This document shows, one piece after another, positions 12,139 through 26,791 of a stretch of DNA of 64,000 nucleotides. The stretch covers positions 128,448 to 192,447 of the forward strand of contig CAJJDP010000070.1 of the NCBI GenBank assembly GCA_905182995.1, written 5' to 3'. Each line of letters opens with the position of its first letter. Position 1 is the first letter of the stretch. The notes under the pieces are model-generated. The model saw only the letters and a program-made list of their open reading frames with translations, had not been told where the DNA came from and ran no database searches. The stretch is from Paramecium octaurelia. Lineage: Eukaryota; Ciliophora; Oligohymenophorea; Peniculida; Parameciidae. Both the position numbers and the translations under genes were made by a program.

Positions 12139-12708
12139 TCATTCAACAAAATTTACGTCTTCATCCTATTCCACATTATCCACTGGCTTCAACATCTCTT
12201 TAACGTGTTTAATGAGTGTATCATTTCTAGCTATGAGCTAATTGCTTTTCTAATTTAATTATTTTTTAAGATCTTGAATCACTTTCATATCTTTTGAAGA
12301 CTTCACTCTCTCTTTAGATAATTGATCTGAAAGTACGTAAATTTGTTTCTCCAAATTTTCTTGGGGACCATGTTAAAATAATTTCTCATGAAGATATTCT
12401 ATTTTTTCTTTCAGTTCTGTTAAGACCTTTTCAATTTATTTGCTTTCAAAGTAAGTAATTTTTATTTCTTTGCTGTTTAATAAATTGCTGTCTTCCAATG
12501 ATTCACAATAATAATTTTCTTGTGATTTTTAAACCTCCTTTTAAGTTTCTAGTAACTTTTCATTATGAATTGCTTATAATTTCTTTCTTGCCCCTTGAAG
12601 TTATTACACAAGTATTTATATTTCACTTTATATTTTCTCTTCATCCAGATAGAGAAAAGAGTTTTCAATGATCTAATAATTTCCAGAATCGGTTATAGTA
12701 GTCTGCAT
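12139..12708 (-). CDS. Coiled-coil protein, 189 aa
   Basis: An intronless frame of 190 codons starting MQTTITDSGNYQIIENS. It is almost entirely alpha-helical coiled coil, with Leu, Glu, Lys and Gln in heptad spacing (for example EKVLTELKEKIEYLHEKLF). The C-terminus is acidic and ends in VEQDEDVNFVE. It converges with the + strand coiled-coil gene, 69 bp between stop codons. No family recognised. Confidence 0.75.
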
Positions 12709-13075
12709 TCTTAAAATATTAATATTAATATTGATTTTATTCCCAAGATAGGAATCATAAACCTGAATTTTTATATTTCTATTAAGCAGATAAAATTTAT
12801 ATTAAATTTTTCATATTATGAAGCTTATTGAAATCCATTCCCTATATAATCAGAATACAACCTATAATCTTAAGAAGAATTCAAAATATTAATTAAGGTA
12901 AAGATCTTAAAAAATTATTTCATCACAAGATTATAACTCTTGATTACATAAAATTATAATTTTAATAACAAGAATTGAAAATAGTCTACTTGATATCTGA
13001 AGGAAACATTATGCTTGGGTTTTAATTTTAGATACATAATTTATATGATAATTAAATATTATTAAGTAATATTTA
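12709..13075. other. Intergenic
   Basis: Divergent promoter region between the coiled-coil gene (-) and the MGNGCS gene (+); very AT-rich, no coding signal seen. Confidence 0.5.
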
Positions 13076-13840
13076 ATGGGCAATGGGTGTTCTGGTTAAA
13101 GAGAAATCACTGAAAGATCTGAAACTATGAGGCAATCTTCAATTACTTTAATCAAATTAATAGAATAAGATAAGCAAACCAGTCTAGTTCCTTCTAGTTA
13201 ACTAACTTAAATGGAGATTCCAAATGCATTACTTCCTTCCCCATCTAGGTAGAGTATTTCATTTGAAGCTGTAATGACCTCAAAGGTTAGAGTGCCTTCC
13301 GAAGAGAGTTAGTTTCAGAATTAGTTTACGTAGATCAAAGAAGTCAAATTCACTAATAATTAACCACCTCGTCCGAAAATAAAGATTCCTAAAAGAGAGC
13401 ATAAAAAATAGGAAATATTTGAAGTTGACCATAAGTATCACTCTTCAAGTCCAAAAAAATAAAAGCGATAAAAATCAACTTCGCCATTAGGAAATTCAAA
13501 ATAATAATAACTTTATGACTGTAAGAAAACTAATAAAAGCAACAGAAAGAAATCAACATCAAGTTAGTAGAAGTAATTTAATGAAATTGAGATCATTTCA
13601 AGAAGAAAATATTCTGATCTTCCTACTAAAACTGAAAAGACTTAGGTAAGAAGGAAGATTAGTAATTCAATAGACGATCATAATTTCATTATTGGAGCTG
13701 ATTGTATTTCTAAGATAAAATCTTTCACTCCAAGTCCAATTTTGAAAAGAAAGGAGTCTGATTGCGAGACTAATTCTTTTTAGAAAAAAATGGTACGATT
13801 CAAGGATATCAATTATAGAAGACCGGGCTTTGTTAATTGA
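13076..13840 (+). CDS. Basic Ser/Lys-rich protein, possible N-myristoylated PP1-docking protein
   Basis: A single-exon frame of 254 residues. It begins MGNGCSGQ: Gly2 with Ser6 fits the N-myristoylation consensus, and Cys5 could be palmitoylated. The body is low complexity and strongly basic (KKQKRQKSTSP), with many SP/TP sites. Near the C-terminus KKMVRFKD fits the RVxF motif, by which regulators dock on protein phosphatase 1 ([RK]-x(0,1)-[VI]-x-[FW]). The gene at 29306-29839 has the same two-ended layout. Motifs are seen; lipid attachment and PP1 binding are inference, and RVxF is short enough to occur by chance. Confidence 0.7.
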
Positions 13841-13902
13841 TTTTATAACTTAAAATATTAAATAGTTAATTTTCTTCGATTAAGAAACAATCAATAATTA
13901 TT

Positions 13903-15914
13903 TCAAAGTAATTGTTCCAATTATCCATAATTCATTTATCCAGGCTTTCTTTCTATTAGTAATTCAGGGGAGGAGGCTTTTTAGAATTGTTTATAGTCTG
14001 ACCAATTTTCTAGAGTTTTCGAAATCAGTTATTAGTACCCATAGAGACCAAATAGAATGAAGGAAGGCATTTAAAGCTAAGGTATATATGATCAAATAAT
14101 TTACTTCTTCAGGCAATAATGAATCTTTTTGACCTGAAATAGACTTAAAATTTTATTTAATTTCATTTATACTTTATTTTAAGTATTGTAATGCAACCTT
14201 ATAGAAGGATTCGTTTTCTGTGATGTCATTATTGCAAAGAGTACCAATCAATTGATCTTTTTAGAATTCTTTAATATGAATTAGAAAAGATACCATTCTT
14301 GGATGCAAGTTTCAAAATCTTCTCAAAATGCCTCATGTATTTGTCATTGTATTCAGAGATAGCTTAACTAAATTTGCTATGAGATTCACTCTTCTTGTAT
14401 CCTTCAAAATCATCTAACTAAAAGATATTAACCTATTTGTTTTCCTTATCCAAAATGGTTGCCAATTTATTAATTTTAATTGCAATATTTTTACCCATCA
14501 AAAATAGTAATTTATCTCTAATTTCAATAGAAAATATTTTGCAACTAGCAAGATTTTGTGAAAATTTGTATAAGAATCTACAAAAATTGATTTAACTAAA
14601 TAGAACTTCATTATTTGATTTGAATTCCAAACTAATGGTTTTTTATTTTTAAACAGGAGGTTGTTCTTCAAAAGCACTAGTCTTTGTAATTTTTTATGGT
14701 TGAAGTGCCTACTATTAACTAGATGATCTCTAAATTTGTTCTTATAATTTCTTCTGTTTGGCTTCATGTTATTTTTTCTTATCTTCAATTTATTAAGTCT
14801 TATATTCTTTGGCTGGAGCCTCTTTGACTCCTTGACTCTGAGATCGCTTAAACTTTTATATTTAGGAGGGTTCAGTGGGAATATTTAAATTCGAAATCTC
14901 TTCGAAGGGTTTTCGAGCCGGAGCCCTTTCAACAGGCGTTAAGGCTCTCTATTCCATTATTTCATGATGAACCATATCTTTGACTCGTAATCTTTTGTTT
15001 TCATCAACAGAGAGACATTTCCTTATGAAATCTTTGGCCTTGTCTGAAACAGAAGGAGAGGAGGGAATTACTAAAGACTAGTGCATAATGTTGGATATCA
15101 AGGCAGCTTCTGAAGAGGCATTATATGGTGTTCTGCCTAGGAATTAGGTTAAGTTCATTACCATACAGCATTTCGAAGAAGACAACACCAATAGCCCAAA
15201 CATCTCCTTTTTCAGTGTGACCTTGTTGTCTCAATGCTTGGGGAGACATATAAAGGGGAGTTCCTACATTGAAATTCTTCCCTTACAATCTGGCTTCATG
15301 AGCTGGCACAGCAAATCCAAAGTCAGCTAGTTTTGGAAGATTCTTATCAATAAGAATGTTTGCTGGCTTGATGTCTCTATGAATGTATCCCTTCTGATTC
15401 ATTTCATTGACAGCACTCACGACTGATTGCAAGATTCGGATTGCTTCGTTTTCGTCTATTCTGCCCTTCTTCTTGATATAATTGTTGAGATCTCCCTGAA
15501 GTACATATTACAATTAGAATTACCGAATCACAAAACTCAGTTATGATGTAAGTATTATTCTATGTTTAAAAGACATCGCACAATTTCATTATATTTTTAC
15601 TATTGAATGCCTTCAAAGCATTTATTTCATTTTTCAGTAGTTGTGCATGAATCGATTGTTTAACCATCTTCATGTCAATTACCTTGATATAGAATCACTT
15701 CTTACTTTGACTGCTACTGGTTCAAGTGTGTTTTCATCTCTTCCTTTATAAACGCGGCTACTGAAGCCTCTGCCAATTTCATCATTGATTGCATAACTAT
15801 AATGATCAATGGCCTTTCTAGTTTCACTCCCTCCTTTATTATGAGCTTGAGTAGATGACACTGAATACCACGATTTTGAGGGTAAGTGGGTAAATGAGGA
15901 CGAGTATGGAACAT
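13903..15914 (-). CDS. ULK/ATG1-like Ser/Thr protein kinase
   Basis: Six introns (23, 23, 28, 25, 25 and 28 nt) are removed to give 619 residues. The kinase domain is N-terminal and complete: glycine loop GRGFSSRVYKG, AVKV lysine, catalytic loop YIHRDIKPANIL, DFGFA, a GTPLYMSPQ activation segment, and DVWAIGVVFFEMLYG. The loop and DFGFA resemble the ULK/ATG1 group, which controls autophagy and, in some relatives, cilia. The C-terminal ~300 residues are Gln/Lys-rich and then helical, possibly a MIT-like regulatory tail. The ATG at 15914 is chosen because splicing a 23-nt intron just after it joins the frame to the kinase; the shorter frame at 15861 begins at GTG. Confidence 0.85.
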
Positions 15915-15951
15915 TTTTGTATTTTGAAATAATAAAATTAACGATTAATTA

Positions 15952-16203
15952 ATGACTGGTGATCGTAATATTAATCGAAAACATGTCAATTACAGAAAGG
16001 CAGGAAAAATCAAGAAGAAACTTCACAAATAACAAATAAAAAAGGCTGCTCTCTCTAACAAGACTGCTTAACCAAAGAGCATAGAAGACATGACTAAGAA
16101 AGATCGTAGAGAACTTGTCAAAAAATAAAAAAAATAGGATAAGAAATAGAAAAAGCGAGAATTAAAAGAGGCTGCTGCCAAAGAAATAGAAGAGGAGTTA
16201 TGA
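15952..16203 (+). CDS. Small, highly basic protein, 83 aa
   Basis: An intronless frame of 83 residues, MTGDRNINRKHVNYRKAGK..., with about a third Lys or Arg and an Ala/Glu-rich helical C-terminus ending KEAAAKEIEEEL. It starts 38 bp from the divergent kinase gene. The composition suggests a nucleic-acid-binding or ribosome-associated protein; the family is not recognised. Codon use (many TAA/TAG as Gln) is normal for the region, supporting a real gene. Confidence 0.6.
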
Positions 16204-17054
16204 TAATATATATAACATTTCTGTATAAACTAAATATCATCTGCTAATCTATTCTTTCTAATCTAAACTGTACACATCTTACTTTCATTATACCTAATAC
16301 CTCTAAACTAATCACAGTATGTCTATTATTAAGTTGTCTATTATTAAGTTCATAGATACTTTAGCAAATCAAGAATAATGGCCATACAATAAATATATTA
16401 CATGTGTGTCAGATCCATTTTAAAATTGTTCTACCCACTATCTTTTACTTATACCTAACACAAAATAGAATAGTCACAAACATCAGATAAAATTTAAAGC
16501 AGATCAATATTCATCATTTTTTATATCAAAGAATGAAAAAGTGTAGGGTTATTCAATCAATTTTAGATATTATAGATTTCCTAGAGTAATGCACAGTTTA
16601 TGCACAGTTAATTATAAATAACAACCATAAGTCCAACTTTTAGATTAATTTCTAGATTATACACAAAAATATTAATTTTTTATAAAAGACTGACCAAAAT
16701 CAAATAGTTATTAAGTATAAAAAAGATTATCAAACATAAATTTAAGAGTAAAGAGGGACGCTTTGTATAGCCATACATGTGTTATTAATTAATATTATAA
16801 ATGATAATTGATAGATCTAACCTGAATATTATTAAGGTGTTAAAAATATTAATATAAGCTATATTAAACTTTAAAATTTTTGTTAAAGTATTAACTTAAT
16901 TATGTGTATTTAAAAAATTATGATTGATTTCACAAATAAAAATAGATACAAAAATAAGAAGTTACAAATGTTTAGTTAACAAATCAATTATTGAACTATT
17001 TGATATTTTTTAATTTGATATTATAAATAAGTAATTTGTTGATAATTATAAATC
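16204..17054. other. AT-rich intergenic region
   Basis: About 850 bp between two genes whose 3' ends face each other. Apart from the 15-bp repeat I see nothing I can support. Confidence 0.4.
16321..16350. repeat. 15-bp tandem direct repeat (x2)
   Basis: gtctattattaagtt occurs twice without spacing, inside the intergenic region between 16203 and 17055. Confidence 0.8.
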
Positions 17055-17947
17055 TCAGGAAAAAGTAATTTTTTTATTAATATTTTCTTTTTCTACACTA
17101 TCTTATTTAGATTTTTTGATAGTTAATTATACAGACCATTTCTTTTTCTCTGAAGATTAACCTGATTCTAAAACTTAAGAATTTTTGTCTTTCAGGTCTA
17201 CAGTGTTAAATGTTATGTTATACTTTATAAAGTTAGTTAAGTTCTAATTCTGTTTAACTAAATGAGTAGGTATTTTTTAATAGGTAAACCTTATTGCTGA
17301 GCTGCATACTACAATTTGAATTTAAGGAATTGCAGGGCTGAAAATTCAATTTATGGAAGATCTCTGGATTTAAGAATCCAATTGCAAAGTAAAATGAAAG
17401 CGCTCAGTTTTCTAAATGAGAGAAACACAACAGAAAGCTATTTCTTTTTGTGAGTAATTGTCAACAAATATTCCGGGTAAAGATCATATTTTTTGAGTGC
17501 TTTCATAATTTTATCATCAGATTGTTGGTATTGAAATGAAATTTCATTTATTGGTACTAAAAAATTGGATTGCGATACTTTTTTTGAAATTTTTTGTCAA
17601 AGGAGCATCAGAATATCTGATTTCAGAATAGTTATCATTGATCCAGATATATCTTGTAACTAATTTTTTATCAGTTTAATTAATTTTTAGTATCTCTTGC
17701 CTATTACAAATAAATTGTTAGATAGCCTATTGTAATTTGATTTCATAATTTTTGATTGCATAATCTAACCGATTAATAAATAACTTGTTAAAATAGTTTA
17801 ACACTATTTTATCATTAATCACCAACTTTTCTTATTTGTATTAGACTTTAGTATGATTATCAATTGGTGTTCTAGAAATGACAAGATTTCTCTAATAAAG
17901 AATGAAAGCAATTTTACTTAATTCAATTCAACTAAATCTCCTTTCAT
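17055..17947 (-). CDS. Hypothetical protein, possible PH-like fold
   Basis: Three introns (26, 22 and 32 nt) are removed to give 270 residues beginning MKGDLVELNQRN. The middle (TRYIWINDNYSEIRYSDAPL and the segment after it) has the alternating pattern of a PH-like beta domain and is followed by helical, Leu-rich stretches. The last ~50 residues are Lys/Ser-rich. No enzymatic motif is visible. The frame across all three spliced junctions is continuous, which is good evidence for the gene; the PH suggestion is weak. Confidence 0.65.
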
Positions 17948-18012
17948 GGTAATGAACATAGTTAACTGAAAATTTTTTATGTATTTATAAATTAATAATT
18001 AATCTAAACGAC

Positions 18013-18454
18013 ATGATATCAAAATTATTGTCAATACTATTTGGAACAATAAGCACAATGATAATAGGTTTCTATTGGTACTCTGTTATATTTCGAGATC
18101 GATACATGAAAGATGCTAATGTGAATTTAGAGAAAGAAAAATAAAAAAATTAAGAAAATAATCAACCACTTTTATTTGAATTAGCAGGAAGATTTTTATA
18201 GGCATGTTTAATAACAATCTTTTACAATCTGCTAAAAAATAAAGTAACATTAATGTATACAATTATAGGATGAACAAGATTTAATTTTGGCGCTTTCTTT
18301 AGCTGTGTTTTTCTGTATTGCATTTTAAGTGCAATATTACACATCTAAAGTTGTTTGGGAATAGAAGACTTGGAACTATTTTTTTATAAAGGTGTGTGAA
18401 TAGTTTATTTCACTCTCCACACTTTCCATAATTGCATGCATTTTTGTAAAGTGA
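18013..18454 (+). CDS. DUF1761-like four-helix membrane protein
   Basis: One 25-nt intron (gtaacatt...ttatag) is removed to give 138 residues. Four hydrophobic helices are seen: the N-terminal one (ISTMIIGFYWYSVIF followed by RDRYMK), FELAGRFLQACLITIF, LILALSLAVFFCIAF and ISLSTLSIIACIF. The W-Y-S-x-I-F...W/Y-M-K pattern after the first helix and the size match small DUF1761-type proteins, of unknown function. It is tail to tail with Prp28, 156 bp apart. Confidence 0.6.
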
Positions 18455-18610
18455 ACTATGATTTAAAATTTCATATAGTTGAAATTCTATTTATGTTATA
18501 TTATCTAATTTCTATCTGGATGCATAGACACAAATATTTTAGTCTGTTTTTATTTTCTATATTAATTTTTTTATATATTAATTATCATAACTATTTATCT
18601 GTATTTGTTA

Positions 18611-20670
18611 TCAATGCGCCAAAATTACTTGTTTTCTTCTGGGCACATTATCAGGCACAGAACCAGGTTTTTAATTTGATGCCATATGTTAAGCCAACTC
18701 TGGTGGAACATTTTGTCCACTTTTAATCAAATACTCTTTTAGATCATAAAATAGATCCTAATCCTAATTAGTAAGAAATGTCACAGCTAGTCCTCGTTTA
18801 CCTGCTCTACCTGTTCTTCCAGTTCTATGTATGAAATCCTTTTATTTTTATCAATATATTGTATACCTATATATTTTTGGGAGCATCGAAATTAATGACC
18901 ATTTAAACTCCCTCTACATGCAAACCTCTAGATGCCAAATCGGTGGCAATTAGAATATCAATCTTTTTGGACTTGAACCCTTCTACTGCTGCTTCCCTTT
19001 GTTGTTAGGTTTTACTTCCATGATAAACCACAGAATTATACTAAAATATATGATCATTATTACTCCGTATTTTTCGAGGGTTTTGCTTAGTATTTCAACA
19101 CTCTTCTTTTAATTTGCAAAGATAATGATTGGAGGTTTATTAGCTGCTAACATCTGCAATAATCGATTTCTAATATAGAGGGATATAAGTACTTTTTAGC
19201 TGCCTCATTAATCATTTCTATTTTTTATTCTATATCCTTCTTGCCCCCTCCTGGTTCACCAATACTAATAAAACAAAATGCTCTTAAATATCTTTTTGCC
19301 AATTTTTCTACTTGAGGAGGCATTGTGGCTGAAAATAAATGAGTCACTCTATATTACCTTTCTCCAGCTTAGGCCAACTTCTCTTCCAACTCAGCTGCTA
19401 TTTCATCTTCCGATTTCATCTAAGTAGTAATTGAATCCAAGATATAATTCACATCTTATTCAAATCCTAGATCTATCATTTTATCTGCCTCATCTAATAC
19501 AATCCATGAACATTATTCTAATACCAAATACTTCTTCATCAATAGATCCTTTATTCTACCTGGTGTTCCTATCAAAATTTCGATTCCTTTCTTCAAATGA
19601 AATTCTTATTCCTCTTCCTTCCTCCCTCCTACTATTACAAATGATCTTAAATTATATCCTTAAGATAACTTTTAGAATTCAGCCTCAATCTGAATAGCCA
19701 ATTCTCTAGCTGGAGCCATTATCAATGCATATGGACCATCTTTACATATTTTATCATCCTATTTAGGGAGGGTAGATAAATAAGTGATTAATGGAATTAG
19801 AAATGCAGCAGATTTACCACTTCCCGTCGGAGCAATGCCAATCATATCTTTGCGTTCTAACCCAATAGGAATTGTTTGCATTTAAATTGGAGTTGGTTTG
19901 ACATAGTTTAAATTTCGAATAGAATTCATTAAATTCTTAGGCAATTATACTTCGTTCCATTCTCTAATGGGATTTGGAACACGACCTCCTTTGATTATGA
20001 TATCCATATCTTCTCTGAATATTCTCCAATCTCTTGGTTGCATTTGAGTCAGAGATTTCTTACTCCAATGATCTGATGACAATAATTGATCCGCATTTTT
20101 GTCCTCTTGTACTTTCGAATGTAAACCGCTTGCATTTATTCTATTCTTGTAGATTGGATTAGTATCTATGGAAGTATCTTCAGTGGCATCCCATTCAAAA
20201 TTGAATATGTTTTTAAACTTCTCAGAAGGCTTTAAGATCTTTTTCTTCTATTTATTTAATCCCAAATATTGCATTTTTATGTTCATGAGCTCTTAATTTT
20301 CTCCGTCCATCTTCACGGGAACTGTTGCTCTAGTATTCGAAGTTATATAACGATTATTATTCTTCTCCTTGCTTTTCGATCTGCTTCTACTTTTGGATCT
20401 TTTCTTCTCTAAAATTTATCTAACTTTTTGATCATCACCTAAGAAATTTGACCTCAACTTACTTCTAAAATGTATATATTCTTTACGAATCTAAGCTATC
20501 TATTATTGTTTCTCTAATTATTGTTTATGTTGCTCTTCTTCCAATTTTTACTTTTATTCTTCTCTTTCTTATTTAGAGAGGAACTGAGGCTTAAAAGTAG
20601 ACTTTCCATTTTGTATCAATGAATTATTATGCTCTTATTATTCTTCAGCTAGTTCTTCAGCAGCAATCAT
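18611..20670 (-). CDS. PRP28: DEAD-box RNA helicase Prp28 (DDX23-like)
   Basis: A spliceosomal ATPase that helps exchange U1 for U6 at the 5' splice site. Three introns (28, 23 and 23 nt) are removed to give 661 residues. An N-terminal charged, RS-like tail ([15 protein letters not shown]) leads to the Prp28 signature [26 protein letters not shown]. Helicase motifs follow in order: [41 protein letters not shown] and [11 protein letters not shown]. The insert between the DEAD box and SATMPP ([20 protein letters not shown]) is typical of Prp28. It is head to head with CDC5L, 166 bp between start codons. Confidence 0.92.
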
Positions 20671-20836
20671 TTTTTGTTTTTATAAATAAATTTATATTAT
20701 ATTTTGATGTGATTATTCTTACATGTATTTTTAATTTTGAATTCTAATTGTTTGGAATATATTAGACTTTAGAGATTCCAAAAATGATGCTAAAAATATA
20801 TAATAATAATTCAAATTTATTTTTTTAATATTCTAA
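20671..20836. promoter_or_regulatory. Shared 166-bp upstream region of Prp28 (-) and CDC5L (+)
   Basis: The two start codons point away from each other across this AT-rich interval. Both products belong to the spliceosome, so a bidirectional promoter is plausible. No specific element was recognised. Confidence 0.5.
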
Positions 20837-23152
<2,316 letters not shown>

Positions 23153-23169
23153 AATATATTATTATTAAT

Positions 23170-23916
23170 ATGTTATTATTTTTAATTTAAGTAGCATAAG
23201 CCATTACTTTCTCAAGAGATGTAGCATCTTAAATTTTTGAGTCTGGCAAGCCGGCATTGATACTGTTTTATGAAAACTCACATTAAGACCAATTGAATGA
23301 ATTTAAGAAAGTTAAAAATGAAGAATTATTATTGGTTGAAGCAAACAACTCAGATAAATCTGTGAACAAATTAATCTAAATACTTGAAATCCATCAATTG
23401 CCAGCTATAAAGCTATTGAAATGCGAGGGTAAAACCTGGCAAGATGTCTAAACTATTAATTATGATGATCAAATCCTTAATGAAAAATTGAATAAATTTA
23501 TTGCAAGATATTAAGATGGCTAATTGTTTTACGATATTCAAAGTGAAGATGTACCAGGAAGATAAATGGAAGAAGGCATAGAGATTGTTGTTGGCCATAA
23601 TTACGAAGAGCACGTTCAGGACACAAATAGACATTATTTGATTTATTTTTATTCTTAGGATTGTGATCTTTGTTAATCCATGCTTTAGAACTTAGTGAGA
23701 CTCAATAATCAAGTGAGGACAGGAAAGACTTCAATAAAGCCAAATCAAATGAGAATTGGTAAAATAAATGGGGAATTGAATAAAATTCATGGACTTAAAG
23801 TAAATAAGTACCCCTCTTTATATTTATATAAAATGAATGATAAGACCCCTATAGAGTACAAAGGAGATCGAACTAGTGAAGGAATGTTAATGTGGATAGA
23901 GAATATGAATAAATGA
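23170..23916 (+). CDS. Thioredoxin-fold/PDI-like secretory protein
   Basis: An intronless frame of 248 residues. The N-terminus MLLFLIQVAQAITF looks like a short signal peptide, placing it in the ER or beyond. The C-terminal ~120 residues have the thioredoxin pattern: a beta strand (HYLIYFYS), a C-x2-C (QDCDLCQ), a helix, KINGELNKIHGLKVNKYPSLYLY (the cis-Pro region) and IEYKGDRTSEGM. The N-terminal half could be a second thioredoxin fold without cysteines. A role in disulfide exchange is inferred; the CDLC centre differs from the usual CGHC. It begins 18 bp after the CDC5L stop. Confidence 0.7.
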
Positions 23917-23937
23917 TATATTTATTTATCAATTAAA

Positions 23938-24676
23938 ATGGCTAGCAAATCTCAACCTCCTATTCAAGAGAAGACTTTTCATGAATGGTCCAAGAATAAC
24001 TTTTATAGGACAAGTTATATCAATCACTACACACAAGTAAATGAGTAAGCTTAATTATTCAGTTGCCTTAAGAGCCTAAGAATTCAGCTGTGCCTGGATA
24101 TGCAGGATATGTGCCATATGTTCAATCAGAAAATCTTTATGGAGAGAGATTCTCTGAAGTAGCAAGAAAGTCATTTGCAGATTCTAAATTGGGCAAGTTT
24201 AATAGATTGTCTTCCACAGGATTCAACTTCGATGCTAAAGAATTGATTGATCCTCATAAGGAGGCTTATTCACACAAATATGGATGTCAAACCATTCTTA
24301 AAAACCATCCTTGCACTCACATTGATAAAATGATCACATCTTATCAAGACGGTTTCAAGAAGCCTTAAAATCTTGTAGCTCCAACGTAAGAAATTTAGAA
24401 ATTAATCGAGATTTCGAAAGACTGACAGATATTTGGAAACCGCATAAGCCTAAACAAAAACTTCAGGTTTCTAGAAGAATCATATGCAATTTGATGGATC
24501 AGGTTGGATTCCTCATGAAAATATGAATGGTCATAAATTTATTTTTATTATAAGGTGACTAAATAAGAACTGAGTATCGTATCTAATACAATTAAGAAAA
24601 ACCTTTCCATAGGAATCCCATGCAATTCAAATTGAGAAAGATGAAATAAACAGAAATGAATTATAAGCATACCTGA
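23938..24676 (+). CDS. FAM166/CIMIP-type ciliary microtubule-associated protein
   Basis: Three introns (26, 25 and 25 nt) are removed to give 220 residues. The segment VPGYAGYVPYVQSENLYGE followed by RFSEVARKSF matches the PGYxGYxP...YG signature of FAM166-type proteins, several of which are microtubule inner proteins of ciliary doublets. A second partial copy of the theme may be HMQFDGSGWIPHENM. It is basic and Tyr/Asn/Gln-rich, with no membrane segment. It starts 22 bp after the PDI-like gene on the same strand. An axonemal location fits a ciliate, but is inference from the motif. Confidence 0.7.
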
Positions 24677-24788
24677 TTTAATAACATATTTAAAGATTTA
24701 CATTTGGTCTAAGATTAAATGTATTTTACAATATATAATCTATAAAATAATAAGCTATCTTATGCAATAATATATGAAGATCTAAATT

Positions 24789-25397
24789 TCATCTGAATCT
24801 CACTTTAGACAATAGATAATCACACAAGGTGATTGGAGAATCTTTTTTCATATCCTCCAATTTTACCCATTTAGTATATTCATCTTTTATCAAAAAGTTG
24901 ATATCCCCATTAAATCTTTTAATGCTCAAAATTGTACACTCTTTATTCTGTCTTGGTAGATGAGGTTGTATCGTAAATTTCTATAGCAAGTATTAATTAA
25001 GTTTAGATTCTAGAGTTTATGGTATAATATCTTAAGGTAAAACTGCATTAGTTTGGTTATTACTTTGCTAGAAAGACTCACCTGGAACCTTCTGAATTGA
25101 CTTAGGCGTCTCTTACATTTTGAGCAAAGATATTTGGTTGATTTCTGTGGCATCTTTTTATGGAAGAGTAGGGAATTAACTTGAAGTGAAGGTTTCTGTT
25201 TGATTTAGTTTCACCTTCTTCTGGGTTTCATAGTATTAGTTCAGTTCATATTGATGCACAAGTTCTAACAATTAAGGTGTCAATTGACTCATGGGTTCAA
25301 TTGAGATGGTTCCATTGTTCCACTTAAATTTATAGGAAATAGTATTATCTTGCACCTTCTTTTTTATTAATTCTATTGGGAATTTAGTGTTGTTCAT
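24789..25397 (-). CDS. Hypothetical protein with chromo(shadow)-like C-terminus
   Basis: An intronless frame of 202 residues beginning MNNTKFPIELIKKKVQ. The first ~145 residues are Gln/Ser/Thr-rich. The last ~50 (ILSIKRFNGDINFLIKDEY, then KWVKLEDMK and ITLCDYLLSKVRF) follow the strand-strand-strand-helix pattern of chromo and chromo-shadow domains, which bind methylated histone tails or partner peptides in heterochromatin proteins. The match is by eye and the aromatic cage cannot be confirmed, so the domain call is tentative. It is tail to tail with the FAM166-type gene. Confidence 0.55.
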
Positions 25398-25537
25398 TCT
25401 TATGATTATTATTTTAAAGGAAGTAGAAGTTTAGGAAATGGAGATTGGGATGATTTTTGGCATCCTTTTTTGAATTGCAGTAATACATAATTGAATTGTG
25501 GTATAGGATAATCAAATATTGTTAATGAAATAATTAA

Positions 25538-26663
25538 ATGTTATAATAATCAGATAAGGACTTCACTCTTGAATAGGTGGTGGGTACAGGAACCTTTGGA
25601 ATGGTGTACTTGGTAAATTTGTTTAGGAATCCAACTAGGCTACTGATAACAGGACCAAGGAGAAGGTAGCAATAAAGAAGGTGTACCAAGATCGTAGATA
25701 TAAAAACAGAGAGCACCTTATCATTCAAGAATTGAATCATCCTTGCGTGGTAATGTTGAGACACTCCTTCTTCACGCCAGGGGAAAATGTATATCAATCA
25801 CTCAATCATTCTTTAGCCATAAGATGTGTACCTAAATCTAGTTATGGAATATGTACCAGAGACACTTTCAAAAATGATTAGACAAATGCGTAAGTAGAAG
25901 TAATGCATTCCTGCTCCATTGATAAAGCTCTACAGTTATTAGATGATACGAGCTTTACTGTATTTGCAAGGTATTAGAGAAATATTTCATACTAGCGATT
26001 GGAATCTGTCACAGAGACATTAAACCTCAAAATATCTTGGTTAATTTGGAGACCAATGTTTTGAAAATCTGCGATTTCGGCTCTGCTAAACGACTTGTTG
26101 TCGGCGAACCCAATATTGCATACATATGTTCACGTTATTATCGAGCTCCTGAATTGATTTTCGGAGCCACAGATTACAATACCCAAATCGATATGTGGTC
26201 GATTGGTTGTGTGATTGCTGAAATGGTCATCCTTGAACCGATATTCCCTGGAGAGAGTGCTTAAGATTAATTGCTTTAAATTATCAAGATACTTGGCACT
26301 CCAACTCCAGATGACATCAATTAAATGAACCCTTCCAAGGCTGATGTCAGATTGCCCACGATTAGAGGGAATCCCTGGACCAGAGTATTTGCAAGACAAA
26401 AACCAGAACCACTCTTTCTAGATCTTATTACATAAATGCTCACGTATTTGTTATCAGTATATTTTAGGTATTCACCTAAAACAAGAATCCAACCAATTGA
26501 TGCTCTTTTGCATCCATATTTTGATGACCTCAGAAAAGAAGGATTCTCTAATCAAAATTTTAAGACCCCCAATCTTTTCGACTTCAATAAATAAGAACTA
26601 ACCATCAAACCAGAACTCTATTCTAAATTAGTTCCACAATGGTTTTAAAAGCTAAATAAATGA
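25538..26663 (+). CDS. GSK3: Glycogen synthase kinase 3 (shaggy) homologue
   Basis: Four introns (26, 28, 25 and 24 nt) are removed to give 340 residues, essentially a bare catalytic domain. Motifs: [52 protein letters not shown], and [19 protein letters not shown] with the activating Tyr of GSK3, then [12 protein letters not shown] and the C-lobe HPYFDDLR. N- and C-terminal extensions are almost absent. The Arg of the phosphate-priming pocket region (CSRYYR) is present. Ciliates carry several GSK3 copies; the specific role of this one is unknown. Confidence 0.93.
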
Positions 26664-26791
26664 TGAAGATTCTTCAAAACAATATTATATATGTCATTTT
26701 ATCTTCTTACAATGATTTTTTCATACTCTTTTTTGCATTTGCAATTATGTGAATAAAAATTTTCAATAAAAATTTATTATTATTTTTAATA

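Noticed and set aside
15679..15861. Kinase start at 15861
   Set aside because: The first codon there is GTG, not ATG; splicing a 23-nt intron joins the kinase to an ATG at 15914.
25534..26399. Minus-strand frames opposite GSK3
   Set aside because: Antisense shadows of a clearly conserved kinase.
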